Shown: positions 17,117 through 27,148 of the stretch, one piece after another | Numbering within the stretch: position 1 is the stretch's first letter | Layout of the letters: every line of letters begins with the position of its first letter | Origin: Schaalia sp. Marseille-Q2122 | GTDB taxonomy: Bacteria; Actinomycetota; Actinomycetes; Actinomycetales; Actinomycetaceae | Assembly: GCF_903645355.1 (NCBI RefSeq) | Contig: NZ_CAHJXR010000001.1 | Coordinates: forward strand, 124,001-188,000 | DNA length: 64,000 nt | Direction of reading: 5' to 3' | The notes under the pieces: generated by a model | Told to the model about the DNA's origin: nothing | Database searches by the model: none | The model's input: the letters and a program-made list of their open reading frames with translations, nothing else | Translations under genes and position numbers: made by a program

Positions 17117-18610
17117 GTGAGCACGATTGTCGCGATTGATTTAGGCGCCTCCTCCGGGCGCGTTCTTCGAGGCGTTTTCGATGGGAAGTCCATCGAGGTG
17201 GAGGAATGTGCGCGTTTTTCCAACGGGCCCATCCGCGTGCCCGACGCTGAGGGCGGAGACTACGAGTGGGATCTGCTGTCACTGTGGCGAGGGATCACCG
17301 ACGGCCTTGCCGAGGCGGCAAGGCGTGGCCCAGTGGATGCGATCGGTATCGATTCTTGGGCGGTGGATTACGCCCTGCTTGACGAGGCTGGTCGCCTGCT
17401 TCGTAACCCCTACAGCTACCGCTCCGGTCGGACCCGCCGCGTCATCGACGAGTTTTTTGAGGCTGTTGACCCCGCAGAACTCTATGAGCATAACGGACTG
17501 CAATTCCAGCCTTTCAACTCGATGTTCCAGATCCTGGCTGACCGCAATGACGCCCGCGCTGATCGCGCCTGCACTCTGCTGCTACTGCCTGATCTTCTGG
17601 CCTATTGGTTGACCGGCGTGAAAGTGTGCGAGGTGACGAACGCCTCGACGATGGGGCTGGTCGATCCTCGCACGCGGCGGTGGGATCCGTGGGTATTGGA
17701 GGCCTGCGGGGACTTCACTGGTAGGAATGTTGAGGCACTCCTCGCGCCCCTCGTTGAGCCGGGGGAGGTTATTGGCACGGTCAACTGTGAGGGGTTGGAC
17801 CTGCGCACTCATAGCGGCGAGGCAACGCCGGTGATCGCGGTGGGCAGCCACGATACCGCCTCGGCTGTGGTGGCCGTTCCGTCAGTTGACACTGCCAATT
17901 TTGCCTTCATTTCCTCGGGCACGTGGTCGTTGGTGGGGATGGAGCTGAATGAGCCGGTGTGTTCGCCACAGTCCTGCGCAGCGAATATCACCAATGAGCT
18001 TGGTGTGGATGGCACGGTCCGCTATTTGAAGAACATTATGGGCATGTGGGTCCAGCAAGAATGTCTGCGACAGTGGCGCGAGGAGAGCCCCGAAGGCCAG
18101 TGGGATTGGGGGACCCTGGATGCCATGACTGAAGCTGAGGAACCTTTTCAAACGGTGTTCGACATCAACGATCCGGCCTTCTTCACACCGGGGAACATGC
18201 CTGAGCGTATCCAGGGATGGTTGGAAGCACGCGGCAGATCAGCGCCGAGTAGTGTCTCGGGTGTCTTGCGAGCGGTGACAGAATCCCTCGTTGTTGCCTA
18301 CCGGGAGGCGATAGCTGAGCTTCGCGCTCTGAGTGGGCAGGCTATTGAGGTCATTCATATTGTGGGTGGCGGTTCCAAGAATGCCCTGCTGTGCCAGCTT
18401 ACGGCGGATGCGACGGGCCTTCCCGTTGTGGCCGGGCCGGTGGAGGGGACTGCGCTGGGGAATATGGTTGTTCAACTTCGGGCAATTGGAGCCCTTGAGG
18501 GAGGCCTGGACCGGCTGCGCCACGTGGTCGATGCCTCGACTCTGACGCGATGCTATCGGCCACATGCGGGGCAGGATCAGGTGTGGGAACAGGTAGCAGC
18601 TGGACTGTAG
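17117..18610 (+). CDS. rhaB: Rhamnulokinase
   Basis: 497 residues. The GTG at 17117 is chosen because it gives the family N-terminus (VSTIVAIDLGASSGRV) with GGGAGAGGG upstream; a GTG 15 codons earlier would add an unrelated Pro-rich tail. It phosphorylates L-rhamnulose to rhamnulose-1-phosphate. FGGY-kinase features: N-terminal ATPase loop DLGASSGR, SWAVDYALL around 90, FISSGTWSLVGMEL mid-protein and HIVGGGSKNALLCQLTAD near the C-terminus. It converges with the aldolase gene, leaving only 19 bp between stops. Confidence 0.94.
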   Translation: MSTIVAIDLGASSGRVLRGVFDGKSIEVEECARFSNGPIRVPDAEGGDYEWDLLSLWRGITDGLAEAARRGPVDAIGIDSWAVDYALLDEAGRLLRNPYSYRSGRTRRVIDEFFEAVDPAELYEHNGLQFQPFNSMFQILADRNDARADRACTLLLLPDLLAYWLTGVKVCEVTNASTMGLVDPRTRRWDPWVLEACGDFTGRNVEALLAPLVEPGEVIGTVNCEGLDLRTHSGEATPVIAVGSHDTASAVVAVPSVDTANFAFISSGTWSLVGMELNEPVCSPQSCAANITNELGVDGTVRYLKNIMGMWVQQECLRQWREESPEGQWDWGTLDAMTEAEEPFQTVFDINDPAFFTPGNMPERIQGWLEARGRSAPSSVSGVLRAVTESLVVAYREAIAELRALSGQAIEVIHIVGGGSKNALLCQLTADATGLPVVAGPVEGTALGNMVVQLRAIGALEGGLDRLRHVVDASTLTRCYRPHAGQDQVWEQVAAGL

Positions 18611-18629
18611 CCTGCGGCCTATCTTCGCT

Positions 18630-19739
18630 TTAGGCTTGGGCGGCAATGCTGCGCCGATAGGCTTCAGCCTCCCAGTTTTCAATAAAGCTGCGTTCCTCGT
18701 GGGTGAGGGTGCGTACTCGTCCCAGGCGGTTGGCGTCGCGGCTGATGCGCAGGGCGTCAAGGAAGGTGTCGAGGGCGTTGCGCGCGGCCTTCGCATCGGC
18801 ACCGAGGGCAATGACGCCTCGTTGTGGGAGGACGGCGATAATGGGGAAATGCCCATGTTCCTCGTGGTAGGCGCTAACGGCGCGGGTGATGGCGCTGGGC
18901 TCGTAGGGTGGGTGGAGGATGACGGGCAGGGAGGCGGCGTAGACGATTTGGTCGGGGATGAGGGGGCCGGAGCTGACGGGCCCTGCACTGAGGGCGCTTT
19001 CTTCAATGGCAATGCCGCTGTTGCTCAGGGCGTGGGCGGCCTTGCCGGTTGCCTCTTGGAGGACGAGGGCGGCGCCGGTGAGTTGGCTGGGGGAGAGGCG
19101 CAGTGCCCCGCTGTCGCTGGCTTGGTCGATGGCGTCTTGGATGCGCTGGGTGAGGCTGCGGGTGAGGGAGATGATTTGAGCGTAGCTGTCTCCGGAGACG
19201 ATAATGCCGTGGTTTCCCAGGAGGGTGATCTGAGGTGCGGGTTTGCCGGTGCGGCGAGTGAATTCGCCTCGAGCTTCTTCGATGCCGCGGGCGAGGGGGA
19301 TTCCGGGGTCGAGGTAGTCAACCCAGAGGGCGTCGTCGCCGAGGATCTGTTTGGTGAGGTATTCGCCGTGTTCATTGCAGGTGACGGCGTTGCTGGTGAG
19401 GGGGTGAAGATGGATGACGAGGGGGTCTGGAATGAGGGCGTGGAAGAGGATTTCGACGCTGGGGCGGCGACCGTTGGCGTCGTGGAGTTGCGCGGCTCGG
19501 GCAGCTGCTTGAACGGGGTCGCCGTCGACTTTTTTGTCGCTGTGGAGTGCGTCGAGGAGGGGCGCGATGCGAAGAGGAATGAGGTCGTCTGCGCGGAGGG
19601 TGGCAAGGGGGACGCCGCTGGGTTTGATGTAGAGGATTCCGTCGACTTTGACGGAGGCGTTGCCTCCTCCGGCGCGTGAGTATTCTTCGTCGGAGCCGAG
19701 TTCGTTTGCGAGTCGGATTAACTCATCAGTGAGGGTCAT
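18630..19739 (-). CDS. Class II aldolase, probable rhamnulose-1-phosphate aldolase
   Basis: 369 residues. The ATG at 19739 has GGAG 6 bases upstream. The class II aldolase/adducin fold shows a phosphate-binding GGGNASVK (~25-32), metal-binding HLH in VIHLHPLTSNAV and a later NHG in LLGNHGIIVSGD. The C-terminal ~130 residues (ending IENWEAEAYRRSI) resemble the end of the aldolase half of bifunctional RhaE-type proteins; the short-chain dehydrogenase half usually fused to it is absent. It would split rhamnulose-1-phosphate into DHAP and lactaldehyde. Its promoter carries two rhamnose-regulon operators. Confidence 0.82.
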   Translation of the reverse strand: MTLTDELIRLANELGSDEEYSRAGGGNASVKVDGILYIKPSGVPLATLRADDLIPLRIAPLLDALHSDKKVDGDPVQAAARAAQLHDANGRRPSVEILFHALIPDPLVIHLHPLTSNAVTCNEHGEYLTKQILGDDALWVDYLDPGIPLARGIEEARGEFTRRTGKPAPQITLLGNHGIIVSGDSYAQIISLTRSLTQRIQDAIDQASDSGALRLSPSQLTGAALVLQEATGKAAHALSNSGIAIEESALSAGPVSSGPLIPDQIVYAASLPVILHPPYEPSAITRAVSAYHEEHGHFPIIAVLPQRGVIALGADAKAARNALDTFLDALRISRDANRLGRVRTLTHEERSFIENWEAEAYRRSIAAQA

Positions 19740-19760
19740 CAGATACTCCATCAACACGAG

Positions 19761-19806
19761 TGAATCGTTTCATTGCCAATCTATAAATGAATCGGTTCAA
19801 AGTCAA
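19761..19806 (-). promoter_or_regulatory. Aldolase promoter with two rhamnose-regulon operators
   Basis: On the minus strand: -35 TTGACT (19806-19801), 17-bp spacer, -10 TAGATT (19783-19778). One operator, TGAATCGGTTCA on the plus strand (19788-19799), fills the spacer. A second, TGAATCGTTTCA (19761-19772), covers the start of transcription. Their centres are 27 bp apart. This is a classical repression layout. Confidence 0.8.
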
Positions 19807-20050
19807 TGGGGTGAGGCAAAATAGCTCGAATCTGGGAGCGTGATGAAGGCCGAAGTGTAGTGGCGAAGGTTGAGGAGCAGGAGCTGAAAGCAGAGGGGCG
19901 ACAGTGCCCTGGACCCTGCTCTATGCGCCCTCTCATCTGCGTTTCTGTGCTCGGTGCTCCTGGCAGCATCGCTGTGAGCGCTTTGTCAGCGATCTGCTGC
20001 GAGTAATGTGAGCGCAGGGGTGTCGGCCTCGGCTATTGCGCAGGAAAAAC
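19807..20050. other. Non-coding stretch upstream of aldolase promoter and downstream of rpsT
   Basis: I see no gene or clear signal between the aldolase promoter and the rpsT terminator, other than AT-richer sequence than the surrounding genes. Confidence 0.5.
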
Positions 20051-20092
20051 TGGAGGGGTGGTGTGAACCTTTCGGTTCACACCACCCCTCCA
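20051..20092 (-). terminator. Rho-independent terminator of rpsT
   Basis: A perfect 19-bp stem (20051-20069 with 20074-20092) with a TTTC loop is followed on the minus strand by GTTTTTCC. It lies about 60 bp past the rpsT stop. Confidence 0.9.
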
Positions 20093-20149
20093 GAGCAGTT
20101 ATTGAGTGAAGTCTCTTGACTCAGTAGTCCTGATAGTCAGGATGCTGTG

Positions 20150-20410
20150 TCAGAGGGACTGAACGCGCTTAGCAAGCTTGGACTTGCGGTTAGCTGCCTG
20201 GTTGCGGTGAATAACACCCTTGGAGACAGCCTTGTCCAGCTTGCGGGAAGCAACGCGGAGAGCCTCAAGGGCTGCTTCCTTGTCGCCAGCCTCAACGGCT
20301 TCGCGGGTCTTGCGGACCAGGGTCTTGAGTTCAGACTTCACAGCCTGGTTGCGGATGCGGCGCTTCTCATTGGTGCGGATCCGCTTGATCTGGGACTTAA
20401 TGTTCGCCAC
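20150..20410 (-). CDS. rpsT: 30S ribosomal protein S20
   Basis: 86 residues with the typical S20 sequence: [17 protein letters not shown] at the N-terminus, [15 protein letters not shown] in the middle and [20 protein letters not shown] near the end. It binds 16S rRNA early in small-subunit assembly. The GTG at 20410 is chosen because it gives the standard length and has GGAG 9 bases upstream; an upstream start would add an unrelated tail. Convergent or divergent placement next to lepA and holA is conserved in actinobacteria. Confidence 0.96.
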   Translation of the reverse strand: MANIKSQIKRIRTNEKRRIRNQAVKSELKTLVRKTREAVEAGDKEAALEALRVASRKLDKAVSKGVIHRNQAANRKSKLAKRVQSL

Positions 20411-20712
20411 AGTCGGAAACTCCTTGAACGTGTATGTGTACAGGTCGGTGAGGGCTGTGCCTTTGCCGGGACTGGGGCGTGGGGACACCCGCAAACGGCT
20501 AGGACCAGACCCCCTGCCCGACCAGGCATGGGAGTCCGACGAACAAGACTACCAGCGTTGCGGGTGGCATCCAAGCCTGCGGGTGGACTGTGAACGTGAA
20601 TGCGCTCACGCTGAGCAGAGGGTGAGTTATCCACAGGTGAGTGAGAGCATTTCTTTTCCCTGCCAGTTCATGCCAGTCTAATAAAGTCCATATCGTTTTG
20701 AAAGGGAAAGCC
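20411..20712. other. Divergent region between rpsT and the TPR gene
   Basis: No gene is seen. It contains a perfect DnaA box at 20627-20635 and a possible -10 (TCTAAT, 20677-20682) for the TPR gene with no good -35. Confidence 0.5.
20627..20635 (+). promoter_or_regulatory. Isolated perfect DnaA box
   Basis: TTATCCACA, the exact DnaA 9-mer, is the third such site in this window. It lies upstream of both rpsT (minus) and the TPR gene (plus). Confidence 0.45.
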
Positions 20713-21819
20713 ATGTCACCGCAGCCACCCTCAACCCCCAGCGTCAAGGAACTTCTTACCCGCTTTACGAACGCCCTCCGCGCGGGCGACGAAGGCAACT
20801 ACGAACACGCCATTGAACTCACCTGTGAACTCCTCCAAGACCAGCGAATCCGCCCCGAAGATCGGGGGCGCTTCTACCGCTACCTCATCCAATGGTCCGT
20901 CGCCCTCGACAATCCGACACAAGCCCGCTTCTACGCCAGCCAAGCAGTCCGTGAACTCAAAAAGACCCTCGGCCCCACTCATGAAATGACCCTGGGACTG
21001 CGATCTTCTGAACTGTTCTGGATGTGCGAATCCGGCCTGGGCGACATTGCTCACCGTCGTTTCCCCGACCTCATTCGGGACGTTGAAGAAAACCTTGATC
21101 CCCACCATGAACTCCGATGGGCCGTGCTTATGAACGCCGTCATCCCCCTCAAACAGCAAGGACACTTTGCTCAGGCCGTCGCGCGCTACGAAAGGATCCT
21201 TCGCTCCATGCGTCACCGCCCGCCCCACAACCCCCTGACCCACATCCTCGCACGCGATAATTACGCCGAAGTCCTTGCCTGCGCGGGAAAGTACGAGCGC
21301 TCCCTCAACCAGTACCGCGCGCTTCTGGAAGAGGCCACCGCGACCTTCGGGTCAAGCGACCCGCGCACGCTCATGTTGCGCAACCGCATTGCTGCGGTCC
21401 ACTTCGACGCCGGTGATGACGAACAAGCCTGGGCGCAATGGCAGAGCCTGCTCCCCCAATTCGATGAGGTATTCGGCCCCGCCCACCCTGAAAGCGCGCG
21501 TCTGCGCAGCCTGTGCCTCCTACATTGTCTGGAAAAGGGCGACAACGAGGTCGCCCTCGCGCATGCGAAAGCCCTGCTGGCTCACCCCACCGAGGACTCC
21601 GATGAGGTGGACGTGAGGATGATCCGCGAACTCATCGCTCATCTGCAGGGCGAAGAAGCAACGGGCGAGGAAGAGTGCGGCGCGGAAGGAGGAAGCGGCA
21701 CAGACGAAGAAAAGCGCCTCGAAGGGGGAGGCAGAGCATGGGGACGAGGTGAAAGCTTTGCCGCTCCCGAGCACTGTCCCTGCGCCCTATGCGTTGGAGA
21801 TGAGGAGGCCGCCTGCTGA
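20713..21819 (+). CDS. TPR-repeat protein of unknown function
   Basis: 368 residues, ATG at 20713 preceded by AAAGGGAAAGCC. No signal peptide, so it is probably cytoplasmic. Several helical TPR-like repeats span roughly residues 15-310 (YEHAIELTCELLQDQR, FAQAVARYERILRS, YERSLNQYRALLEEA, NEVALAHAKALLAHP). The end is low-complexity Glu/Gly and then a Cys-rich tail, CPCALC followed by a C-terminal Cys. TPR arrays mediate protein contacts; a partner cannot be named. It stands alone between rpsT and lepA and is probably accessory. Confidence 0.7.
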   Translation: MSPQPPSTPSVKELLTRFTNALRAGDEGNYEHAIELTCELLQDQRIRPEDRGRFYRYLIQWSVALDNPTQARFYASQAVRELKKTLGPTHEMTLGLRSSELFWMCESGLGDIAHRRFPDLIRDVEENLDPHHELRWAVLMNAVIPLKQQGHFAQAVARYERILRSMRHRPPHNPLTHILARDNYAEVLACAGKYERSLNQYRALLEEATATFGSSDPRTLMLRNRIAAVHFDAGDDEQAWAQWQSLLPQFDEVFGPAHPESARLRSLCLLHCLEKGDNEVALAHAKALLAHPTEDSDEVDVRMIRELIAHLQGEEATGEEECGAEGGSGTDEEKRLEGGGRAWGRGESFAAPEHCPCALCVGDEEAAC

Positions 21820-22123
21820 AGAGGGGCTCTCCGGGCGGGCACCCCCTCGCCAGTCTTGCCCGCGGCGCGCAGAATAGCCTGCGGCAAAGAGTGCAGGGTA
21901 GCCCGTGGCAGAGAGTGCAGGAAAACCCGCAGTAATCAGAAGGGCGAGGCGCCCGTTCCTTTGAGCGCAGGCGGTAGTGCTCACTGAGGTGCGGCGAGCT
22001 CAGAGCGCTCCGACGGACGCCAAATGCAGCACGCTTCACATGTCCATGTCTAGCGCCAGGTGGAATCTGCGCGGCAAAAAATGGGACGATAAGGGGGTCC
22101 ATACCATTTGACGGAGGAATTCC
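21820..22123. other. Intergenic region upstream of lepA
   Basis: No gene is seen in 304 bp. It holds two imperfect 24-bp tandem units and the lepA ribosome binding site (GGAGGA at 22113-22118). Confidence 0.5.
21877..21924. repeat. Two imperfect 24-bp tandem units
   Basis: Units 21877-21900 and 21901-21924 share the core GAGTGCAGG and differ at several positions. Partial units flank them. No function is evident. Confidence 0.5.
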
Positions 22124-23983
<1,860 letters not shown>

Positions 23984-23990
23984 GGACGCC

Positions 23991-24914
23991 ATGACAGGTC
24001 AGCACAACGACCAGGATCGCGCGCAAGGACAGGTACAGACGCAGGAATCAACACTGGCGCCAGTAGCCGACGAGGGGGCGGAGCTTTCACCTCTGCATCA
24101 TGTGGAGAGCATCCCCGAAGCAGGGAAGGATGGTGACGTGTTCTTCGCGCGCACGAAATCCTTTACCCGCCGCCAGCGCGCCATCCCGCAAAACCTTGAG
24201 CGGACCATGGAAAAGCACGCGGACAGCTACGTCGTGCCCGTGCGTCGTTCGGTGGGGTGGACGACAGTCGCTGCGGATTTCCGTATTGATCCGGTGGAGT
24301 TGTTCGGCCGCGAAGCACCCCTGACCATTGAGATTGGTCCGGGGACGGGCGAGCAGGTGGTGGCCGCCGCCAAGCGCTGGCCCGAGCGAGATTTCCTCGC
24401 TTTCGAGGTCTACCAGCCGGGCATCGCCAAGCTCGTCTCGCGCGCGGTGGCTGAGGGCGTGACGAATGTGCGCGTTGTCGAGGCCGACGCCCAGCAGGCC
24501 TTGCCGATTGTGCTGCCGGATGCCTGCGTGGATGAGGTGTGGACCTTCTTCCCTGACCCGTGGCGTAAGGCCCGCCATCGGAAGCGTCGCCTGGTGAGTG
24601 AGGATTTCGCTCTGGAGGTTTCCCGTCTGCTGGTGGATGGGGGAGTGTGGCGCGTTGCGACGGATTGGGATGATTACGCCTGGCAGATGCGTGACGTCAT
24701 TGAGGCCTGCCCTTTGCTGGAGAATCCTCACGAGGGTGAGCGTCCTGATCCCAATGACCCTGAGGGGGAGCGCGGTGGTTTCGCCCCGCGTTTTGAGGGG
24801 CGCATCGTCACCCACTTTGAGACGCGCGGGCATGACGCTGGGCGCGTGGCGCACGATGTGGTGGGCGTTCGCCTGCCGCGCGGCGAGGCTCAGCCCTCAG
24901 ACGTGAGCGAGTAA
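23991..24914 (+). CDS. trmB: tRNA (guanine-46-N7)-methyltransferase
   Basis: 307 residues, ATG at 23991, 7 bp after lepA. After a hydrophilic N-terminal ~70 residues comes the SAM-binding motif LTIEIGPGTGEQVVAAAK and the family motif VWTFFPDPWRKARHRKRRLV. TrmB makes m7G46 in the tRNA variable loop. The N-terminal extension is longer than in E. coli TrmB (239 residues) but is usual in actinobacteria. It is located between lepA and hemW. Confidence 0.93.
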   Translation: MTGQHNDQDRAQGQVQTQESTLAPVADEGAELSPLHHVESIPEAGKDGDVFFARTKSFTRRQRAIPQNLERTMEKHADSYVVPVRRSVGWTTVAADFRIDPVELFGREAPLTIEIGPGTGEQVVAAAKRWPERDFLAFEVYQPGIAKLVSRAVAEGVTNVRVVEADAQQALPIVLPDACVDEVWTFFPDPWRKARHRKRRLVSEDFALEVSRLLVDGGVWRVATDWDDYAWQMRDVIEACPLLENPHEGERPDPNDPEGERGGFAPRFEGRIVTHFETRGHDAGRVAHDVVGVRLPRGEAQPSDVSE

Positions 24915-24919
24915 GGGGC

Positions 24920-26239
24920 GTGCCTCCGAGCCTGCCTGAGGGCATTGCCTGGCCCGAGGATGGGCGCCTCGATCCGCAGTATGTCGAGGCTGACGCCGGG
25001 CGTCCTTTCAGCGTCTACCTGCACGTTCCCTTCTGTACGGTGCGTTGTGGGTATTGCGACTTCAATACCTACACGACGGGCTTTGGGCCGGGAGCGGACC
25101 GCGCAAGCTATGCGGACACGGCGTTGGCGGAGATGCGTCTGGCTGCGAGCATTCTGGATGACGCTGGGGTGGGCGGGCGGCCAGCCTCGACAGTCTTTTT
25201 TGGTGGTGGTACCCCGACGCTACTGCCCGCCGCCGACCTTGCGCGCCTCCTTGAGGGCGTGCGCGCGCATTTTGGCTTGGCCGAGGGCGCTGAGGTGACG
25301 AGTGAAGCCAACCCTGAAACCGTCACGCCCGAATATCTGCAGACCCTGGCGGAATCGGGCTTTACGCGCGTGTCCATTGGGATGCAGTCTGCTGTCCCTC
25401 ATGTGCTGGCAACCCTGGATCGCACGCACACCCCTGAGCGCGTGCCTCAGGTCGTGGCCTGGGCGAAGGACGCGGGCCTGGATATCTCCGTTGACCTCAT
25501 TTATGGCACTCCGGGGGAGAGTCTGGAGGATTGGCGGAACTCTTTGGAAGCGGCCATCGCCATGGCGCCCGACCACATTAGCGCCTACGCCCTCGTTGTT
25601 GAGGAGGGGACGAAGATGGGCGCGCAGGTGGCGCGCGGTGAACTGCCCACCCCTGACCCTGACGATGAGGCCGATAAGTACGAGTTGGCTGATGAGCTGC
25701 TGGGGGCGGCGGGCTATCGCTGGTATGAGATTTCGAATTTTGCGCGCGTTGAGGCCGAAGAGCGTGGCTCTGGCGAGGCCGTCGCGCCCGTTGGGCTTGG
25801 CGCGTCTGGCGAGGCTGGTGCCCGTGGGGAGGGCGTGCGACCAACGCAGCTGCGCCACGCCTCGCAGCACAACTTGGCCTATTGGCGTGACTGGGATTGG
25901 TGGGGGATTGGCCCTGGAGCGCACTCGCATGTGGGGGCGCTGCGTTGGTGGAATGTTAAGCATCCTCGTGCCTACGCTGGACGTTTGGGCGCTGGGCACT
26001 CTCCGGCTGCAGCCGGAGAAGTACTGGATGCGCAAACGCGTGAACTGGAGCGCGTCATGCTGGCCGTGCGCACGGCTGAGGGGATCGCTATCGACGCCAC
26101 CGTTGCGAGTGAAACCATTGCTGGACTTATTGCTGATGGGTTAATTGACGGAGCAGCAGCAGTACGCGGCCGGGCAGTGTTAACCCTACGAGGTCGGCTT
26201 TTAGTCGATTACGTCACACACCGACTGATGGGGAACTAG
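24920..26239 (+). CDS. hemW: Radical SAM heme chaperone HemW
   Basis: 439 residues, GTG start at 24920 with AAGGGGC upstream. The radical-SAM iron-sulfur motif CTVRCGYC has Cys39, Cys43 and Cys46, with the extra family residues FGGGTPTLL downstream. The HemW-type CX3CX2C pattern, lacking the features of true HemN, indicates a heme-binding chaperone rather than coproporphyrinogen oxidase. There is a low-complexity Gly/Ala/Glu insertion at about 270-305. It follows trmB by 5 bp; hemW next to lepA and hrcA-dnaJ is a conserved order. Confidence 0.92.
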   Translation: MPPSLPEGIAWPEDGRLDPQYVEADAGRPFSVYLHVPFCTVRCGYCDFNTYTTGFGPGADRASYADTALAEMRLAASILDDAGVGGRPASTVFFGGGTPTLLPAADLARLLEGVRAHFGLAEGAEVTSEANPETVTPEYLQTLAESGFTRVSIGMQSAVPHVLATLDRTHTPERVPQVVAWAKDAGLDISVDLIYGTPGESLEDWRNSLEAAIAMAPDHISAYALVVEEGTKMGAQVARGELPTPDPDDEADKYELADELLGAAGYRWYEISNFARVEAEERGSGEAVAPVGLGASGEAGARGEGVRPTQLRHASQHNLAYWRDWDWWGIGPGAHSHVGALRWWNVKHPRAYAGRLGAGHSPAAAGEVLDAQTRELERVMLAVRTAEGIAIDATVASETIAGLIADGLIDGAAAVRGRAVLTLRGRLLVDYVTHRLMGN

Positions 26240-26349
26240 GTGCGAAGGGCGCACTGCTCATGTGGCTGCGCTAAAGAAAGGCATAGAGGGTCTAAAGGGT
26301 GCACAGTGACCTTTGCACACGTGGGTTCCTTTCTGTCGCAAAAACAGGG

Positions 26350-26378
26350 TTCTGGGCCTACGCTTGTATGCGTATAAG
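26350..26378 (+). promoter_or_regulatory. Possible promoter of the cupin gene
   Basis: -10-like TATAAG (26373-26378) with a weak -35-like TTCTGG (26350-26355) 17 bp upstream. The resulting leader would be about 17 bases with GAAGGAG as ribosome binding site. Confidence 0.35.
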
Positions 26379-26401
26379 TCATTGAGAATGAAGGAGAAAT
26401 C

Positions 26402-26833
26402 ATGACTGATCTGACTGACCACGGCCCCAAGCCTTACGTCGTTGACATTGAGAAGGTAACCCTGGAAAACACTAACTACCGCACGACCATCTGGACGGGC
26501 ACGAACCTGCAGCTCACCGTCATGTCGATCCTGCCCGGCCATGATATTGGCTTGGAGGTCCACGAGGATCACGACCAGTTCCTTCGCGTTGAAGAAGGCA
26601 AGGGTCGCGTGCAGATGGGTCCTGCTGAGGATCAGTTGACCTTCGATGTCGTTGCTGAAGATGACGATGCGATCTTCATTCCCGCCGGCTCTTGGCACAA
26701 CGTAACCAACGTGGGCGATGAGCCCCTCAAGGTCTACTCCATCTACTCTCCCCCCGAGCACGAGCACGGTACCGTGCATGTGACCTACGAAGAGGCCATG
26801 GAGGCTGAGGCCGAACACCACGGTCATCACTGA
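26402..26833 (+). CDS. Cupin-domain protein
   Basis: 143 residues, ATG with GAAGGAG 6 bases upstream. A single cupin barrel: motif 1 GHDIGLEVHEDHDQFLRVEEGKGRV (first metal ligands HxH near residues 58-62, and Glu) and motif 2 IPAGSWHNVTNVG. The C-terminus is His/Glu-rich. Related small cupins are mannose-6-phosphate-isomerase-like or metal-binding proteins of unknown substrate. It is monocistronic, between hemW and a sugar locus, with its own terminator. Confidence 0.8.
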   Translation: MTDLTDHGPKPYVVDIEKVTLENTNYRTTIWTGTNLQLTVMSILPGHDIGLEVHEDHDQFLRVEEGKGRVQMGPAEDQLTFDVVAEDDDAIFIPAGSWHNVTNVGDEPLKVYSIYSPPEHEHGTVHVTYEEAMEAEAEHHGHH

Positions 26834-26858
26834 GCATTGAACTAGTTCTGCAGGAAGG

Positions 26859-26930
26859 ACGCTCCCAACTTCCATCACAGTGACGTATTCGCGCGTAGCT
26901 GTGAAACGGAGGTTTGGGGGCGTTCTTTTT
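26859..26930 (+). terminator. Terminator of the cupin gene
   Basis: A long imperfect stem pairs ACGCTCCCAACTTCC (26859-26873) with GGAGGTTTGGGGGCGT (26908-26923). An inner TCACAG/CTGTGA pair and a run TTCTTTTT at the end complete it. Confidence 0.75.
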
Positions 26931-27011
26931 GTACGTCGCAGCACACGCGAATAGACCCCCTACTGCCAGAAAAAATCGAGGAAACCGTATCCAAAACGTG
27001 ACCTATTTGGC

Positions 27012-27068
27012 TTGCGTGTGCTTTTCCTCTGGGTGACACTAGAAACACCCCGCTGATAAAACGTTTTA
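27012..27068 (+). promoter_or_regulatory. Promoter and LacI-type operator of the second sugar operon
   Basis: The perfect palindrome TAAAACGTTTTA (27057-27068) has the central CG of LacI-family sites. It lies 80 bp before the LacI gene, just downstream of a possible promoter (TTGCGT 27012-27017, 17 bp, GACACT 27035-27040). The operator is convincing; the promoter is weak. Confidence 0.6.
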
Positions 27069-27148
27069 CCTCGCGTGATTGAGCCGAAAAGGTCAGACAA
27101 ATTCAGAGAGGGGAACACTCATCACGAGGACGTGAAAGGAGAGGACCA

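Larger units (their letters stand above)
26834..27148. other. Intergenic control region between cupin gene and sugar locus
   Basis: No gene is seen. It contains the cupin terminator (26859-26930) and the promoter and operator of the LacI-headed sugar operon. Confidence 0.5.

Noticed and set aside
18636-19679. 347-codon plus-strand frame opposite the aldolase gene
   Set aside because: Gly/Val/Asp-rich antisense frame; the aldolase has motifs, promoter and operators.
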